From Sphagnum compactum (taxonomy: Eukaryota; Bryophyta; Sphagnopsida; Sphagnales), in assembly GCA_965153455.1 (NCBI GenBank), contig OZ234500.1, positions 3,720,001-3,784,000 on the forward strand: a stretch of 64,000 nt of DNA, read 5' to 3'. Below the pieces are notes generated by a model that did no database searches, was not told where the DNA came from, and was given only the letters and a program-made list of their open reading frames with translations. Within the stretch, counting starts at the first letter, position 1, and each line of letters starts with the position of its first letter. Positions 36,391 through 47,026 of the stretch are shown piece by piece. The position numbers were made by a program, and so were the translations under genes.

Positions 36391-36510
36391 AGGGAGGGTG
36401 TGAGTTCGTTCTCGAAGCTGATTCTTTTGTTCGCTGGCAAGATCATTCCAAAGGGAGGGTGTGAGTTCGTTTTTGAAGCTGATTCTTTTGTTCGATGGCA
36501 AGATCATTTT
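36391..36510 (+). repeat. 61-bp tandem duplication
   Basis: AGGGAGGGTGTGAGTTCGTT then GAAGCTGATTCTTTTGTTCG and TGGCAAGATCATT occurs at 36391 and again at 36452, differing at a few positions only; a young duplication. Confidence 0.85.
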
Positions 36511-36557
36511 TGGGATAATTGCCACTTGAGCAAACCCCGAATGAGAAAAGAAGCTGC

Positions 36558-36922
36558 TTAACTTACCATCCAGGCTGCATGGTACACTGGTGGGTGCTGG
36601 TTCACTCTGGCCCCTTCTTGCCGCCTCTCGCCCGACCCCCCCTCCCCCCAAGAAAAAGACCCCTGCAATAAGAAAAAAAAAAAAAAAAACCGCAGCCCCC
36701 TCACCTTATCTGTGCACTCTTTACAAAACGCTTATTACTCACTCTACTGTTTTGACAGTTTTCCCAAAACTTGATGCCACCGAGGCTAAATCCTTTTTGG
36801 GATGCCCGTCACTTGTGGGCTACATCACCGGAATGAAAAACAAATATATGCATAACTTACCATCCATCCTTACCATCCATCCTTCATGGTACACTGGGGG
36901 GTGCTGGTTCACTCTGGCCCCT
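36558..36922 (+). repeat. Duplicated segment pair (TGGTACACTGG..GGTGCTGGTTCAC)
   Basis: AACTTACCATCCA followed by CATGGTACACTGG and GGGTGCTGGTTCACTCTGG occurs at 36558-36613 and 36855-36922. A more diverged relative (GGTGCAAGTTCATTCTGGCC) is found near 6510-6540. Confidence 0.65.
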
Positions 36923-37091
36923 CTTTGCCTCTTCCCAACCACTGCCACTAAAATTTATAAATTAAAAAATATATATTTAAAAACCTCAAAAATACAAGGG
37001 AAAAAAAACCCCCAGCACCCTTATAATATTGTTCACTCACCCTTTCTGTGCACTAGTCTCTACTACACTCTCTCTTCCCACTCTCACACAC

Positions 37092-37127
37092 TCTGGCTGG
37101 TTGGCTGGCTGGCTGGCTGGCTGGCTA
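37092..37127 (+). repeat. (GGCT)n microsatellite
   Basis: About eight GGCT tetramers with one interruption (GGTT). Confidence 0.85.
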
Positions 37128-37198
37128 CCCACCCACCATCTGAAGCTTTTGCTTACAAGTTCATTGAGCTCAAAGCAACGAGATCTGAGCTCCCTCTT

Positions 37199-37640
37199 TG
37201 GCCTGAAACTCATCTCATCTCTTTGGCTCCTTTGAGACAGAAGTAGTCATCGAATTGCTTTTGCTTTTTTTTTTTCACCACCTTCTTTTCATAGATATAT
37301 TATTGTGTTCAATTGTTTTGAGAGTGGGCTACGTCAATTTTGCAAAAACCTACGTTGATTGATTTTGAAATCCTTGTCAAAGTCCTTGGCCTACAACTCA
37401 TCTTTTCAGCTCCTTTGAGACATAAGTAGTCGTCAGATTGCATTTTTTCTTTCACCTTCTTCTTTCATATATATATTTTTTCAATTGTTTCGAGAACAGT
37501 CTGTGTCAATTTTGCAAAAACCGACATCAAATTGGAATTGGTGAAATTGCGAGAGTACTATTCAATTGTTTTGAGAGTGGGCTATGTCGATTTTGCAAAA
37601 ACTTACGTCGAATTTGCATTGATGAAATTGAAACAGTGTT
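37199..37640 (+). repeat. Tandem repeat upstream of the receptor-like kinase (unit ~172-188 bp, ~2.5 copies)
   Basis: TTGGCCT.AACTCATCT then CTCCTTTGAGACA.AAGTAG, TTTCACC..CTTCTTT and CAATTGTTT.GAGA then ATTTTGCAAAAAC occur in units starting near 37199 and 37387, with the last block repeated a third time at 37563-37618. It lies 250-700 bp upstream of the kinase start codon, so it is in the promoter or 5' leader. It ends just before a (GA)n tract at 37709-37780. Confidence 0.75.
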
Positions 37641-37895
37641 TTGCAGGAGAGGCAGAATTGTTTTTTCCCCTGGGGGCTCTTGACAGTCGAGAAATCAATG
37701 GGTCTGTAGAGAGAGAGAGATGGTGTTTCCTGGAAGGTTTTGTTGAGAGAGAGAGAGCGAGAGAGATTTGGTGAGAGAGATTGACGGAGATTTGGTGAGG
37801 AATTTTGTTGAAGGATTTGTTGCGTTGGGTGGAGGAGGATTTGGGTTGTTGGGTGGGGGGTGATGAGTGATGTGGAAATTGTGAGATTGTGAGAG

Positions 37896-39349
37896 ATGAG
37901 AACTCATGTGGATTGGTTCCTACTTGATCAATTGGATGCTGCAGTTGAAGAAGAAGGGGGGGCACATCTGAGATTTATAGCTCTGCCATCGCTCCTTCTG
38001 TTTTCGTCTTGTGTTTTGTCCTTGGCACTCTACTTGGGTGCACAACTGTGCGCCTTCTTTTGGAGTTGTTTGAGGAGATGGAAAAAACTGTTTTTTGTTG
38101 ATCGTTCGGTCCTACCAGCTGCTGCTGCTGCTGTTGCTGCTTCACCACGAAGATATCGAGAATCTCCTACAGTTCTTAGCTCCACCCACGGGGCGGCTCT
38201 CACCCAATCGCTTCTTCTTAAGTCCAACGCCGTCACCTTCACTTACGAGGAGCTCATAATTGCAACCGACGGATTCAGCAGAAAGCACCGGATAGGCGTC
38301 GGAGCTTATGCCAAGGTACGTGCAGAAACAAAAGCAACAATGCATTGGTGAAGGAGAACACACTACACTGCACGGATCTTGTAAGAGCTTCATGTTGCAA
38401 GATCGGTAGTTTGCAAAGTCTACAAGCTTTGCAAAATTGTAGATCAGCTTGACATTCCCTAAAACCCATCTGGGTGCCTGGGTGGGTTTTTGGTTTTTTG
38501 TTGTTGGGTGCCCAGGTCTACAAGGCATCGCTTCCAGACGGCACAGTGGTAGCAGTGAAGAAGCTAAACGGAAGAGGTAAGCGAAATGACAGAGAGTTCA
38601 GAGCGGAGATCGAAACCATCGGCAACGTGAAGCACACAAACCTCGTACGTCTACTTGGGTACTGCAGAACAAAGGACTCAGGACAGAAGCTGCTGGTTTA
38701 CGAGTACTTCCAGAACGGGAGCTTGAACAAGTACATCAGGGGCGGGAGAGAGAAACGCTTGGATTGGCAAACCAGACTGAAGATCGCATCCGGAGCTGCA
38801 CAAGCTCTGGCTTATCTGCATAACTGTGAACCCAGAATCATACATCGAGATGTGAAGGCCAGCAACATTTTGTTAGACACCAATTTCGAAGCGAAGGTCG
38901 GGGATTTCGGTCTCGCAAAAATTCTGGATTCTTCCAAGACGCACATTACCACTTTCCTTGCGGGTACACGAGCTTATATAGCTCCTGAATACTCCAAGTC
39001 CCTCAGACTTACTGTGAAGTGCGATGTTTACAGCTTCGGTGTGTTGTTGTTGGAGCTTGTTACTGGGAAAGATCCTTCCCGAGGAAGAAGCTTCAACCTC
39101 GTAGCTTGGGTGAAAACTCGGTTGAGGAAGACCACCACTACCACCAAGACTTGCTCTGATCTGTTTGATTCTCGTTTCCTGAAGGAACAGCAAGCGGTCT
39201 CGACTTCTATAGAAAACAACTACTCTTCTCACATGCTCAAAGTTGTTCATCTTGCTCTTCGATGTACAAACTCTTCTCCAGAGCAACGACCTTCCATGGA
39301 CGAAGTGGCTGAACAACTGAGCAAGGAACTCTCAGAGTTTGCTTGCTAG
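37896..39349 (+). CDS. Membrane-anchored receptor-like serine/threonine kinase (RLK/Pelle family)
   Basis: Two exons, 37896..38315 and 38516..39349, joined in phase 0 across a GT-AG intron, give 417 residues. Residues about 27-58 form one membrane segment (IALPSLLLFSSCVLSLALYL), followed by basic RRWKK; only about 26 residues precede it, so there is no extracellular sensor domain. The kinase domain starts near FTYEELIIATDGFS. The glycine loop is IGVGAYAKVYKA, with Ala where the third Gly usually stands. The intron falls inside this loop, between AYAK and VYK. Other motifs are VAVKKL (ATP lysine), IIHRDVKASNILLD (RD type), VGDFGLAKI, and APEYSKSLRLTVKCDVYSFG. All catalytic residues are present, so an active kinase is likely. 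It resembles short plant RLKs that act as co-receptors or downstream of receptors; the ligand or partner is unknown. An AATAAA lies at 39487-39492. Confidence 0.9.
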
Positions 39350-39486
39350 CTAGCTAAGTACCAACCAAATCTCTGATGATATCAACACTTTGCAACTGTC
39401 CAAACCAGGACACACTTTTCTTCCCAGGAGCTTGACATGGATCAAGTGGCCAAGGAAGTCTACAACAAGAGAAGTTCGCAAGGAAA

Positions 39487-39492
39487 AATAAA
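39487..39492 (+). terminator. Candidate poly(A) signal of the kinase gene
   Basis: AATAAA 138 nt after the stop codon. Plant poly(A) signals are loose, so this is only a candidate. Confidence 0.35.
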
Positions 39493-39699
39493 ATCAAAGT
39501 TATATCACATGCAGAGGAACCAATGATCATCCTCAAGATTTTGCTCGTCTCTGCTGGATGATGGGAGTCAGTTCCAGGATCACCACCTACTCTATAAGAT
39601 GATGATCAAGAAGCTATAATATCCATGGTGCAAATGGCAACAACACAAAACCACACTCGCATGAGGAATGCATGCCTATGATTTGTTTCTCATGCTTTG

Positions 39700-39930
39700 G
39701 AAGGATCCAGGTCTCTGATTGCTCCGAGCAAAGCTTCCTTGCTTGCTTACACCTTGGAAGGATGTACTCTGCATACTCAGAGCAAAGCTTACTTGCAACA
39801 GAACTTGCTTGGAAGGATGGGGCTCTGCATGCTTGGAGCAGAATTTGCTTGGAACCTCAGTGGGTCTCTGCATGCTTGGAGCAAAGATTGCAAGTGCTGC
39901 CAGCAGATGAACTTGCTTGAAACAGAGCTT
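39700..39930 (+). repeat. Degenerate tandem repeat (CTCTGCATGCTTGGAGCAAA)
   Basis: Four diverged units of about 50-58 bp carry TCTGCATGCTTGGAGCA.A followed by TTGCTTGGAA. They lie in the 3' flank of the kinase gene. All forward frames stay open through them, which explains several spurious open frames. Confidence 0.7.
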
Positions 39931-41199
39931 AAGCTAGAGAAGCAGAGCTTGCTTCCTGTTCTCATGCTTCCAGTCTTTCTGTTATATCAATTTTGTCATG
40001 AGACAATGAAGGGACTGGGGAGGGTTTAAAAAGAGCAGCCAAATAATTAATTATGAACACAAATCTCTTGGAGAAGAAGGGGATTTTCTTTTGTAGTTGA
40101 GTTTAGGAATGCAATCCGTATGGTAGTGTTAACTTCAAGCTTTGGAAGAAGAGTATTTTGAAAAGATGATACATCAGATACTTTCTTATGCAGTTTTCTC
40201 CTTTTGTTATTTTCCTGCTAAAATTGAGGTGGGCAAATGAGGTTCTGTCCCCACCTTTGCATCACCTTTGTTTCTGAGAGCTCTGTCAAACAATTCAGTG
40301 CATGGATTTTTGGTTTTCTGTAAATGAAAGGGTTGTCAAGACTTTGGAAACCAACTGCAGCTTCACATTAGTGCAATTAGAAATGCTTCAGCAGCCAGAC
40401 ACAAAGCCTTCTCCGCATGAGGTCATAATTCATGACCAGAACCTCAAAAGACACTTGAGGCTCTCAAATTGTCATTACAACCTACTATTGTTTGCTTGCT
40501 CAGATCTATCCCATCTCTAGAAACCAAAGAAAGCTGTGGAGATTATTATTTGAGACTGCACAATAACAACACTTTTGAGGTGCACGGTCTGTTAGGTCCA
40601 GCAAAACCAAAACTTAACACAACAAGAAACAAGTGCAGTCATAAAGCTTATGAGCATCACTCACAAAGTGTGAAAACCAGGACCTATGGCAGTGACAAGC
40701 TGCCATGACTCCCCCACTGACTCCATCCACTCCCTACAGTGAGTTGAGTATAGATCAGCACATGATAATCTTCCCAGAAAAATTGGTGAACCATCATACA
40801 AACATCTGTGTCCTGAGAGTTTCCATCACAGAGTTTCTGTGGTGGCAGTGCAAAGATTCAGTAATGACTTTGGCTAGCACTAAAGAGATATAGCTAATCA
40901 AAATTGGAAATCATATCCTCATTCATTCAAGCTGCAATGAGCTTCGGAGGAAAGTTTCATTTTATTTTAGCTTGTGACTGTACAAGCAAGCATCTAAGCC
41001 TAAGGCATAGAGTGGCCTGCATAGAGGGTAGTGGTTGGGGTCTTCTGCACCCTGAACATATCCTTCAAGCATACCATTTGAAGGGGGGGTTCAAGGCAGT
41101 CATCCTCCACAATTTGAGAAACCTTGCATATATTGATGAAGATCCAGAAAGTCTCGGACAAGATCATTATAGGCCTTCAGAAAATTCTGACTTCTGGAT
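39931..41199. other. Convergent intergenic region between kinase and PFP beta
   Basis: No gene seen. The right part is the 3' untranslated region of the minus-strand PFP beta gene; a minus-strand AATAAA is at 40961-40966. Confidence 0.5.
40961..40966 (-). terminator. Candidate poly(A) signal of PFP beta
   Basis: AATAAA on the minus strand about 235 nt past the PFP beta stop codon. Confidence 0.35.
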
Positions 41200-42930
41200 T
41201 CAGGAATCTAGAGTTCCAAGCTCAAGCTTGAGTGTGTAATTGGTGTCATTTGCAGTTGGCCCTGAAAACTGGATAGGACCAGGGCTCAAGTAAGAGTCTT
41301 TCACTGCCCATTGATCCCGCAGAGATGCAAACCTTTTGAATGGAGCACCATCAAGCTCCACCATGGCCTTCTTGATCACAGGCTTGAATTTGCCTTTCCG
41401 GCGCTCCACATCCATGAGCTCTGTGAGAGCTGTTCCCCCAACAGTCCAGTCCTTTGATGGTGCCGTCAAATTACCTATGGATGCAATCAGACCTGTCTGT
41501 CCTGTGTGGAGGAGTGCAGCAGCTGCAAATCCAAGTGCATAGCAGTATGTTGCATCAAAGTTCGTGGGCATGCCACATCGACCTTCATACCCAAAGAAAT
41601 GTGCCTGACCCTTGAAAGTGCCCATGAAAGTCTCCTCATGCTTTCTTGCGTGAAGCTCAGTCTCAATCATTGAGATGAGCATCTTCTCTGTCTCAATTCT
41701 TGCAACCTGCACATTGCCATGAGGATCTCGCTCGAGCAAAAGCTCCTCCTGAATGTTATGGGGGAGGGAGCTGAAAAGTGCCCGACACGGAGGGGCGAGT
41801 TTCTCCTTCCAGTGTCCTGCTTCATCACACCTACCTGTTGCAAGGATTTCATTGAGCTCTGCAATGAGGTGTTGAATCTCTGGGATGAAATCAATCAGGC
41901 CTTCTGGTATAAGAACCACACCATAATGCTTCCCAAGTTGAGCCCTTTGACAGATAACATCAGCAATCTGATTTGTTACCTGCCTCAATGTTTGCCTATG
42001 GGCATTGACCTCCTCACCAATGATTGCAACATTAGGATGTGTCTGCAGAGCACACTCAAGAGTGATGTGGGAAGCTGCCCGACCCATCAACCTCACAAAA
42101 TGGTAATACTTGCCGGTTGATCTGGCATCCACCATGATGTTGCCAATCATCTCAGAGTAAATCTTGCAGGCTGTATCAAATCCGAAGCTGATAGGCACAT
42201 GACTGCTTTTCAGGTCTCCGTCTATGGTTTTAGGGCATCCAATGACATGGGTCTTCAAATTCTTGGACCTGAAATACTCTGCCAAGAGTGCAGCATTAGT
42301 GTTGGAGTCATCACCGCCGATGACAATCAGTCCATCCAAGTCCAGATTCTTCACTGTCTCCTCTGCTTGCCTAAACTGCTCCGACGTCTCAATCTTGTCT
42401 CGCCCACTGCAAATGATGTCAAAACCGCCCTGGTTTCTGTAAGGGAAAAGAAAGTCCGCAGTGATGAGCACGACTTTGTTCCTCATAATCCCTGCAGGAC
42501 CTCCTCTGAATCCATACAAGACACTCCCCTTGGCATGCTCTTCAAGGTAATCAAAGATGCCGGCAATAACGTTATGGCCACCGGGAGCTTGTCCGCCAGA
42601 CAAAACCACGCCGATCTTCAACTTCTGGTTGTCGTAATACGGCACTCTTTCACTGGCGATAAGCTCCACTGAAGGTTGTCCAAAGAGGCACGGAAAAAGC
42701 TTCTCGATCTCCGCAGCGTTTCCCGCAGCAGACGAAGGCGGTCCATGAACAAGCTTGAAACTTCCATGAAAAACAGATGGCAACGGAGGCTCGTGCCCCA
42801 GTCTACTCGCTTGTACAGGACTGTAAAAAGAAATATCACGCACCAGTGCTCCTTCTGCACTCTTCTTCGCTCCTCTTGTCTCCGATCCTCCATTCGCAAC
42901 CGCCGGCAGCATCGTCGTCGTCAGAGTCAT
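41200..42930 (-). CDS. PFP-beta: Pyrophosphate--fructose-6-phosphate 1-phosphotransferase, subunit beta
   Basis: An unbroken 576-residue frame starting MTLTTTMLPAVANGG at 42930; the frame extends 67 residues further upstream, but that part is phenylalanine-rich translation of a CT-rich leader and is not expected to be coding. The enzyme reversibly converts fructose 6-phosphate and pyrophosphate to fructose 1,6-bisphosphate in the cytosol and works with a regulatory alpha subunit. Diagnostic motifs are VVLSGGQAPGGHNVI, IVIGGDDSNTNAALLAEYF (GGDD marks pyrophosphate use), CPKTIDGDLKSSHVPISFGF (catalytic TIDGD), MGRAASHITLECALQTHPN, and FGYEGRCGMPTNFDATYCYA. Length is normal for the catalytic beta subunit. 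The whole coding sequence lacks introns, which is unusual because flowering-plant PFP-beta genes are intron-rich; it may be a retrogene or reflect intron loss. Confidence 0.95.
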   Translation of the reverse strand: MTLTTTMLPAVANGGSETRGAKKSAEGALVRDISFYSPVQASRLGHEPPLPSVFHGSFKLVHGPPSSAAGNAAEIEKLFPCLFGQPSVELIASERVPYYDNQKLKIGVVLSGGQAPGGHNVIAGIFDYLEEHAKGSVLYGFRGGPAGIMRNKVVLITADFLFPYRNQGGFDIICSGRDKIETSEQFRQAEETVKNLDLDGLIVIGGDDSNTNAALLAEYFRSKNLKTHVIGCPKTIDGDLKSSHVPISFGFDTACKIYSEMIGNIMVDARSTGKYYHFVRLMGRAASHITLECALQTHPNVAIIGEEVNAHRQTLRQVTNQIADVICQRAQLGKHYGVVLIPEGLIDFIPEIQHLIAELNEILATGRCDEAGHWKEKLAPPCRALFSSLPHNIQEELLLERDPHGNVQVARIETEKMLISMIETELHARKHEETFMGTFKGQAHFFGYEGRCGMPTNFDATYCYALGFAAAALLHTGQTGLIASIGNLTAPSKDWTVGGTALTELMDVERRKGKFKPVIKKAMVELDGAPFKRFASLRDQWAVKDSYLSPGPIQFSGPTANDTNYTLKLELGTLDS

Positions 42931-43447
42931 CGTCAATTCCACAAAACGGAAAACCTCCAAACCTTCCCACTCCTCTTCTCTCTGTTCTCCCCCGACACAC
43001 ACCCGCACCAAAAAAAAAAAAAAACAAAAAAAAACAAAAACAAAACCGCTTCTCTCCACGAAATAATAAATTTGACAAAAACGCGAAACAAAACAAAAAT
43101 CAAAACACCAGACAGAAAAGAGATGGATCAAACACGGACAACGAATGCTACCAAAAATAGGACTAGAATTGGCGCAGTATTATTATGTTCGAATGCGGAT
43201 TCTTCTCTTCTTTTCTCGTGGACCAGCAGCAACAGCAATGTGAGACAGGAACGGGGAAACAAGAAACGAGAACAACAGAAGCGGACACAGACGACAACAT
43301 CGTGTTTCCGATTTACTGCGCAGCTAAGAAATCCACAAAACGAGAAAAGCTGACGAAGAAGAAGAAGAGGAATTTTTTACGCACAATTTGTGACTAGTCA
43401 GCAAAGGAGATGCTCACTCTCCACCAACGGCCACGATCCTCCTAATC

Positions 43448-43453
43448 CACGTG
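43448..43453. promoter_or_regulatory. G-box (CACGTG) upstream of PFP beta
   Basis: CCACGTGTC context about 520 bp upstream of the PFP beta start codon. It is a bZIP/bHLH-type core; its function is inferred from the motif only. Confidence 0.35.
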
Positions 43454-43499
43454 TCTTCTCGAGATCGACGCATTCCGAAGAATATACTTTTCCATACAA

Positions 43500-46183
43500 A
43501 ATATATGCCATTATTACTATCATTTATTTATTTATCATTTATTGAATTTTAAAAATATATATTTTACTACTTCGACCCCCCCCCAATACGACCTTTCAGG
43601 TGGCTTCTTTTTTTTTAATGTATTATTTATTTGTTTACGACCATGCGGATCATCATGGAACACTTAAACACCAGAATAGGCATTAATTAGGGTGTGCATT
43701 CTGTTGTGTTATGGTGAGACAAAGGCTGATTATAATCGATGTAATCAGCCGGTGATGTGGATTGCAGGGACCACTAACCTGTGCCTTGATGGCTTAGTCG
43801 GGGAATGGGATCTTATGACCCACTTGAAGAAAGTGGTCCTGACTCCCAACCCCACTTGACATCACACCCACTTGGCATATTGGCTACTAAACCACTTTCC
43901 AACTTGTGAAAAAAATAGCTTTTTTTTTTTAGGTCTCTTTTGCCCTAGAAATAATGCAGCCAATTTTTTTTTTATAAATAAAAAATGTTACAGTTGATCA
44001 AAATATATTTTTTATTTTTAAAAAAAATTTAAAAAAAAAAGAATTTATTACATCAAAATTCTACAAAGTGATAATGGATAAGTACAACTTCACTAAGGCA
44101 AACTCCTTGTTTCATGTGCAAATCTGCCTTCACTGAAGGCAAAATCCCTGTTTCATGTAGATAAGTGGGACCCTTTTACCACTAGTGTACTTTTGTTACA
44201 AGAGCCGACTTACCCTCCCTTTACAAGAGCTGATTTGTTGCCACTTGTTCCATGTCAAGTAAGGCACACACTCGTGGCACAAGTTTTGACAGGTTTGTTT
44301 GAGCCCCTACGAACCAGGGTGGTTTAGGGTTTAGGGTGGGTTTAGAGTGTTGTATGGCAGCTGAATAGTACCTATTATTGTTATAGCAACATAACTATTT
44401 GTTTTCAGTTACAATCTCCAATTCATTTAGAAATTTTTTTGATTGAGATTTTACACTAATGGGGAAAATTAATTTGACAAGTCCTTGAATTAATAAAGAA
44501 ACAATCGCATGAATTTAATGTCAATGTTATCACATACATGACACTAACTTTTGTAATTAGTGTACTTGTACATCTAGTGAACATGACGATGTTCCTAATT
44601 AGTTCGTCACTAGTGTGACTTGTGTTGTTGGCTCAATTGTGAACTCAGCACCCAAGTGTGAACTCCTTACCCAACTAATTGAACGTGGGCTCCGCATTAT
44701 TGAGTAGTACTTTGATGGAAAAAATAATTGATTTTGTGAAAATTAAGTTCCATTTGAATAAAAATATTGAATGATTATTGCACACAATTTGAAATTTGAA
44801 TTGAATTCAAATATATTGAATTGGAAAAACAATGGGATAAAAATTGATGATTTTTCTTTTAAAATCTATTATGATTATGGTGTTGCAAAAAAAAACTTTG
44901 AAAAGACACAAATGTAAAAAAAAAGACCTTTTCATTCCTCTTTACTTGGAAATTAGTTAAATAAATTTTAATTTGGAACTATCATTCAAAAGGACAACAT
45001 ATGAAACTTAAAGTTGCTCTACCTAAACTGGGTCACATGGATCATGATTGAGGTTGAGTTGAAATTTGAGGGAGAGAGAGAACTATGATTTGGGTAGTCT
45101 CAATGTGACAAATAAAACAAACTTGAATCTAGCTTCATCAACTCCAATGACAACAATAACATCTGAAGTTGGTATAGGCTAAACAAGCTTTACAATCCAC
45201 TAATAGGTCTTGTCCTACCAAAATAGATTTTGATTTAAAATTCACTTTGAATGGAATGGAATGCGAAAGTTTTTTTTTTCAAAGTTAGTCTTTTATTTAA
45301 CACCATAGTCATAGATGATGAAAATGATGAACATATTTTCAATACATTGGATGCATCAATTTCATTGCATTTCTCTTCAATTGATGACTTCAATTCAATA
45401 TTGTTGAATTCAATTTTATGTTTTTCAAAAATTGAATTGAATTCAAGTTGCATGCAATGTCATTCAAATGGATCACAAAATCAATCATTCTATTTTTTCA
45501 TCATTTCATTGTCACCAGTAGCGCACAACAATGTGGGGCCCAAGTAGGCAGATAACGAAATCCTTTGCATTGACTCTAGCATGAATTGTCACATAAGAAT
45601 GAAAAATTATAGCAACTTCGTATTCACATATTAAACAAATTCAATGTGTAAATATCCATGAACAATATCAATTTTCAAGTTACTGTCAAATGAAAATTTG
45701 GCCAATCAAAACATGTTGGGTGGCGGATATCCTTGTCAATATTTCCTATGTACGTGGAAAATTGGAGTCCATGCAATCATGCAATTTATCATCCCAGTGT
45801 CACAATTTTTTTTAAAAAAAGAACAAGCTGCACAATCCAGACACCCAGAAATACAAGAAATTCATGCATGAAATGGAAGGAGTTCACACACAATCAATCA
45901 TTTCCAATGCCGCCAAAAAAAGGAAAAGCCTGGATTGATTGTCGAGCATTGAAAGATTTTTGTTCAAGACATACTTGATTAGCTTCTTGTCCAGCAAATT
46001 CTGCACACTCAGCTGTGCAAGCAGCAGCAGAATCAGCTTCTTTGCAAGCAGCAATTTTCCAGTATGATGCAGGCATGTGGCATTTCTTATCTGCAATACA
46101 CAGGATGGATAGGAAGGTCTGTTGTAGCCACCACAGTTGAGAAAAACCTAGACTGTCTTTGCTCAGACCCTTGATCACATCCC
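43500..46183. other. Intergenic AT-rich region plus 3' side of glutaredoxin
   Basis: No gene supported. Contains TTTAGGG-type repeats at about 44320-44340. The minus-strand frame at 45894-46178, just 3' of the glutaredoxin stop, is cysteine- and alanine-rich (CKEADSAAACTAECAEFAGQ) and may be 3' untranslated sequence; no domain was recognised. Confidence 0.45.
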
Positions 46184-47026
46184 TTACTCATTCTTGAGTA
46201 CACCAGCATCCTTCAGCAGAGGTACCAACGTCCCTTTGTTGTTTGCTGCCACAGTAGCTGCAAGAGATGGATTTGAAGTCAAGTCAAATGTTCAGGAAAA
46301 ATCCAAATGCCTATTAAATAGTTAAAAGAGTCCAGACCAAGATTGTCTAAAAATTCCCCTCCTCTTGTGAAGGAGGAGTAGGGAAGTTTTGAAGGACCCA
46401 TGAAGGAGTCTGGAGACACAGAGAAATTTGCAGAGAAAGGCAAAGCCTGAAAGCTTACCATCACAACCACCTATGTGTTGGCCACCAATGAACACATTGG
46501 GGACAGTCTGTTGCCCAGAGATCTCTCCTAGGGCTGCTTGCAATTCACCTCCATCCTCTTTAGGTTTCCACCCCACAACAATTCTCTCATGTCAGATTCA
46601 TGAAGGAATAAAAACGAAGGCCTCCTGGGGCCTGTACACTGTAAGGTTTAGGGTTTAGGGAGCGTGCAAAAGTCAAGAGAGCTGCATGCATACAAAAACA
46701 CAAGAATTCTTCAAACCCAATTGATAATGATGATGGTGGCGACAGATGCATGCCCATACTTTCTTGATCAACTTCGATCACTTTGGCGTTGGCTCCTAGG
46801 CTTTTGAGAAGCTCCTTCACCTTCCTGCAGTAAGGACAGTACGACTTGCTGCATCCTCAACCCCAACCCACCAAAGTAACCAAAAAATAATTCAGCAACA
46901 AAACTTCGAAGTCATCCAATGGAACAGAGATCGTCGAGTATTATAGAAAGCCATGCAGCAGTAGTTGCACCTGAAGACAACAAGCGGATTCTGTTGAATG
47001 ATCGTGTTTGCTTTCTTCAGAGCCAT
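46184..47026 (-). CDS. CPYC-type glutaredoxin (class I)
   Basis: Four exons on the minus strand: 46971..47026, 46760..46848, 46459..46557 and 46184..46257, all with GT-AG sites and matching phases (2, 1, 1). They give 105 residues: MALKKANTIIQQNPLVVF, then SKSYCPYCRKVKELLKSLG with the CPYC active site, AKVIEVDQEKDGGELQAALG, the cis-Pro motif SGQQTVPNVFIGGQHIGGCD and a C-terminal ATVAANNKGTLVPLLKDAG. The TVP and GGCD glutathione-binding motifs are intact. The protein reduces disulphides or glutathionylated proteins using glutathione; the short N-terminus without a transit peptide points to the cytosol. Intron 2 carries a GGTTTAGGGTTTAGGG sequence at about 46645-46660. Confidence 0.93.

Larger units (their letters stand above)
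28639..37198. other. Gene-free stretch rich in degenerate tandem repeats
   Basis: Starts with (TA)n(GA)n microsatellite next to the pogo end. No intact gene is supported; minus-strand frames at 30311-30758 and 33357-33560 have only vague similarity to plant repeat proteins. Contains the hairpin at 31279-31305, tandem repeats at 34110-34660 and 35290-35720, the MITE at 34762-35059, the 61-bp duplication at 36391-36510 and duplicated segments at 36558-36613 and 36855-36922. Confidence 0.45.

Noticed and set aside
36590-37246. 218-residue plus-strand open frame
   Set aside because: Runs through poly-A, GGCT microsatellite and duplicated segments; no domain.
40302-41239. Several short plus-strand frames between kinase and PFP beta
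   Set aside because: No domains, and the region is 3' flank of convergent genes.
42931-43131. N-terminal 67-residue extension of PFP beta
   Set aside because: Phe-rich low-complexity translation of a CT/T-rich leader; the family starts near MTLTTTM.
42676-43353. 225-residue plus-strand open frame opposite PFP beta
   Set aside because: Antisense shadow of the PFP beta start and its CT-rich leader.
30786-46660. Telomere-like TTTAGGG pairs at about 30786, 33772, 44322 and 46645
   Set aside because: Only one to three units each; common telobox-like motifs in plant DNA, not interstitial telomeres.
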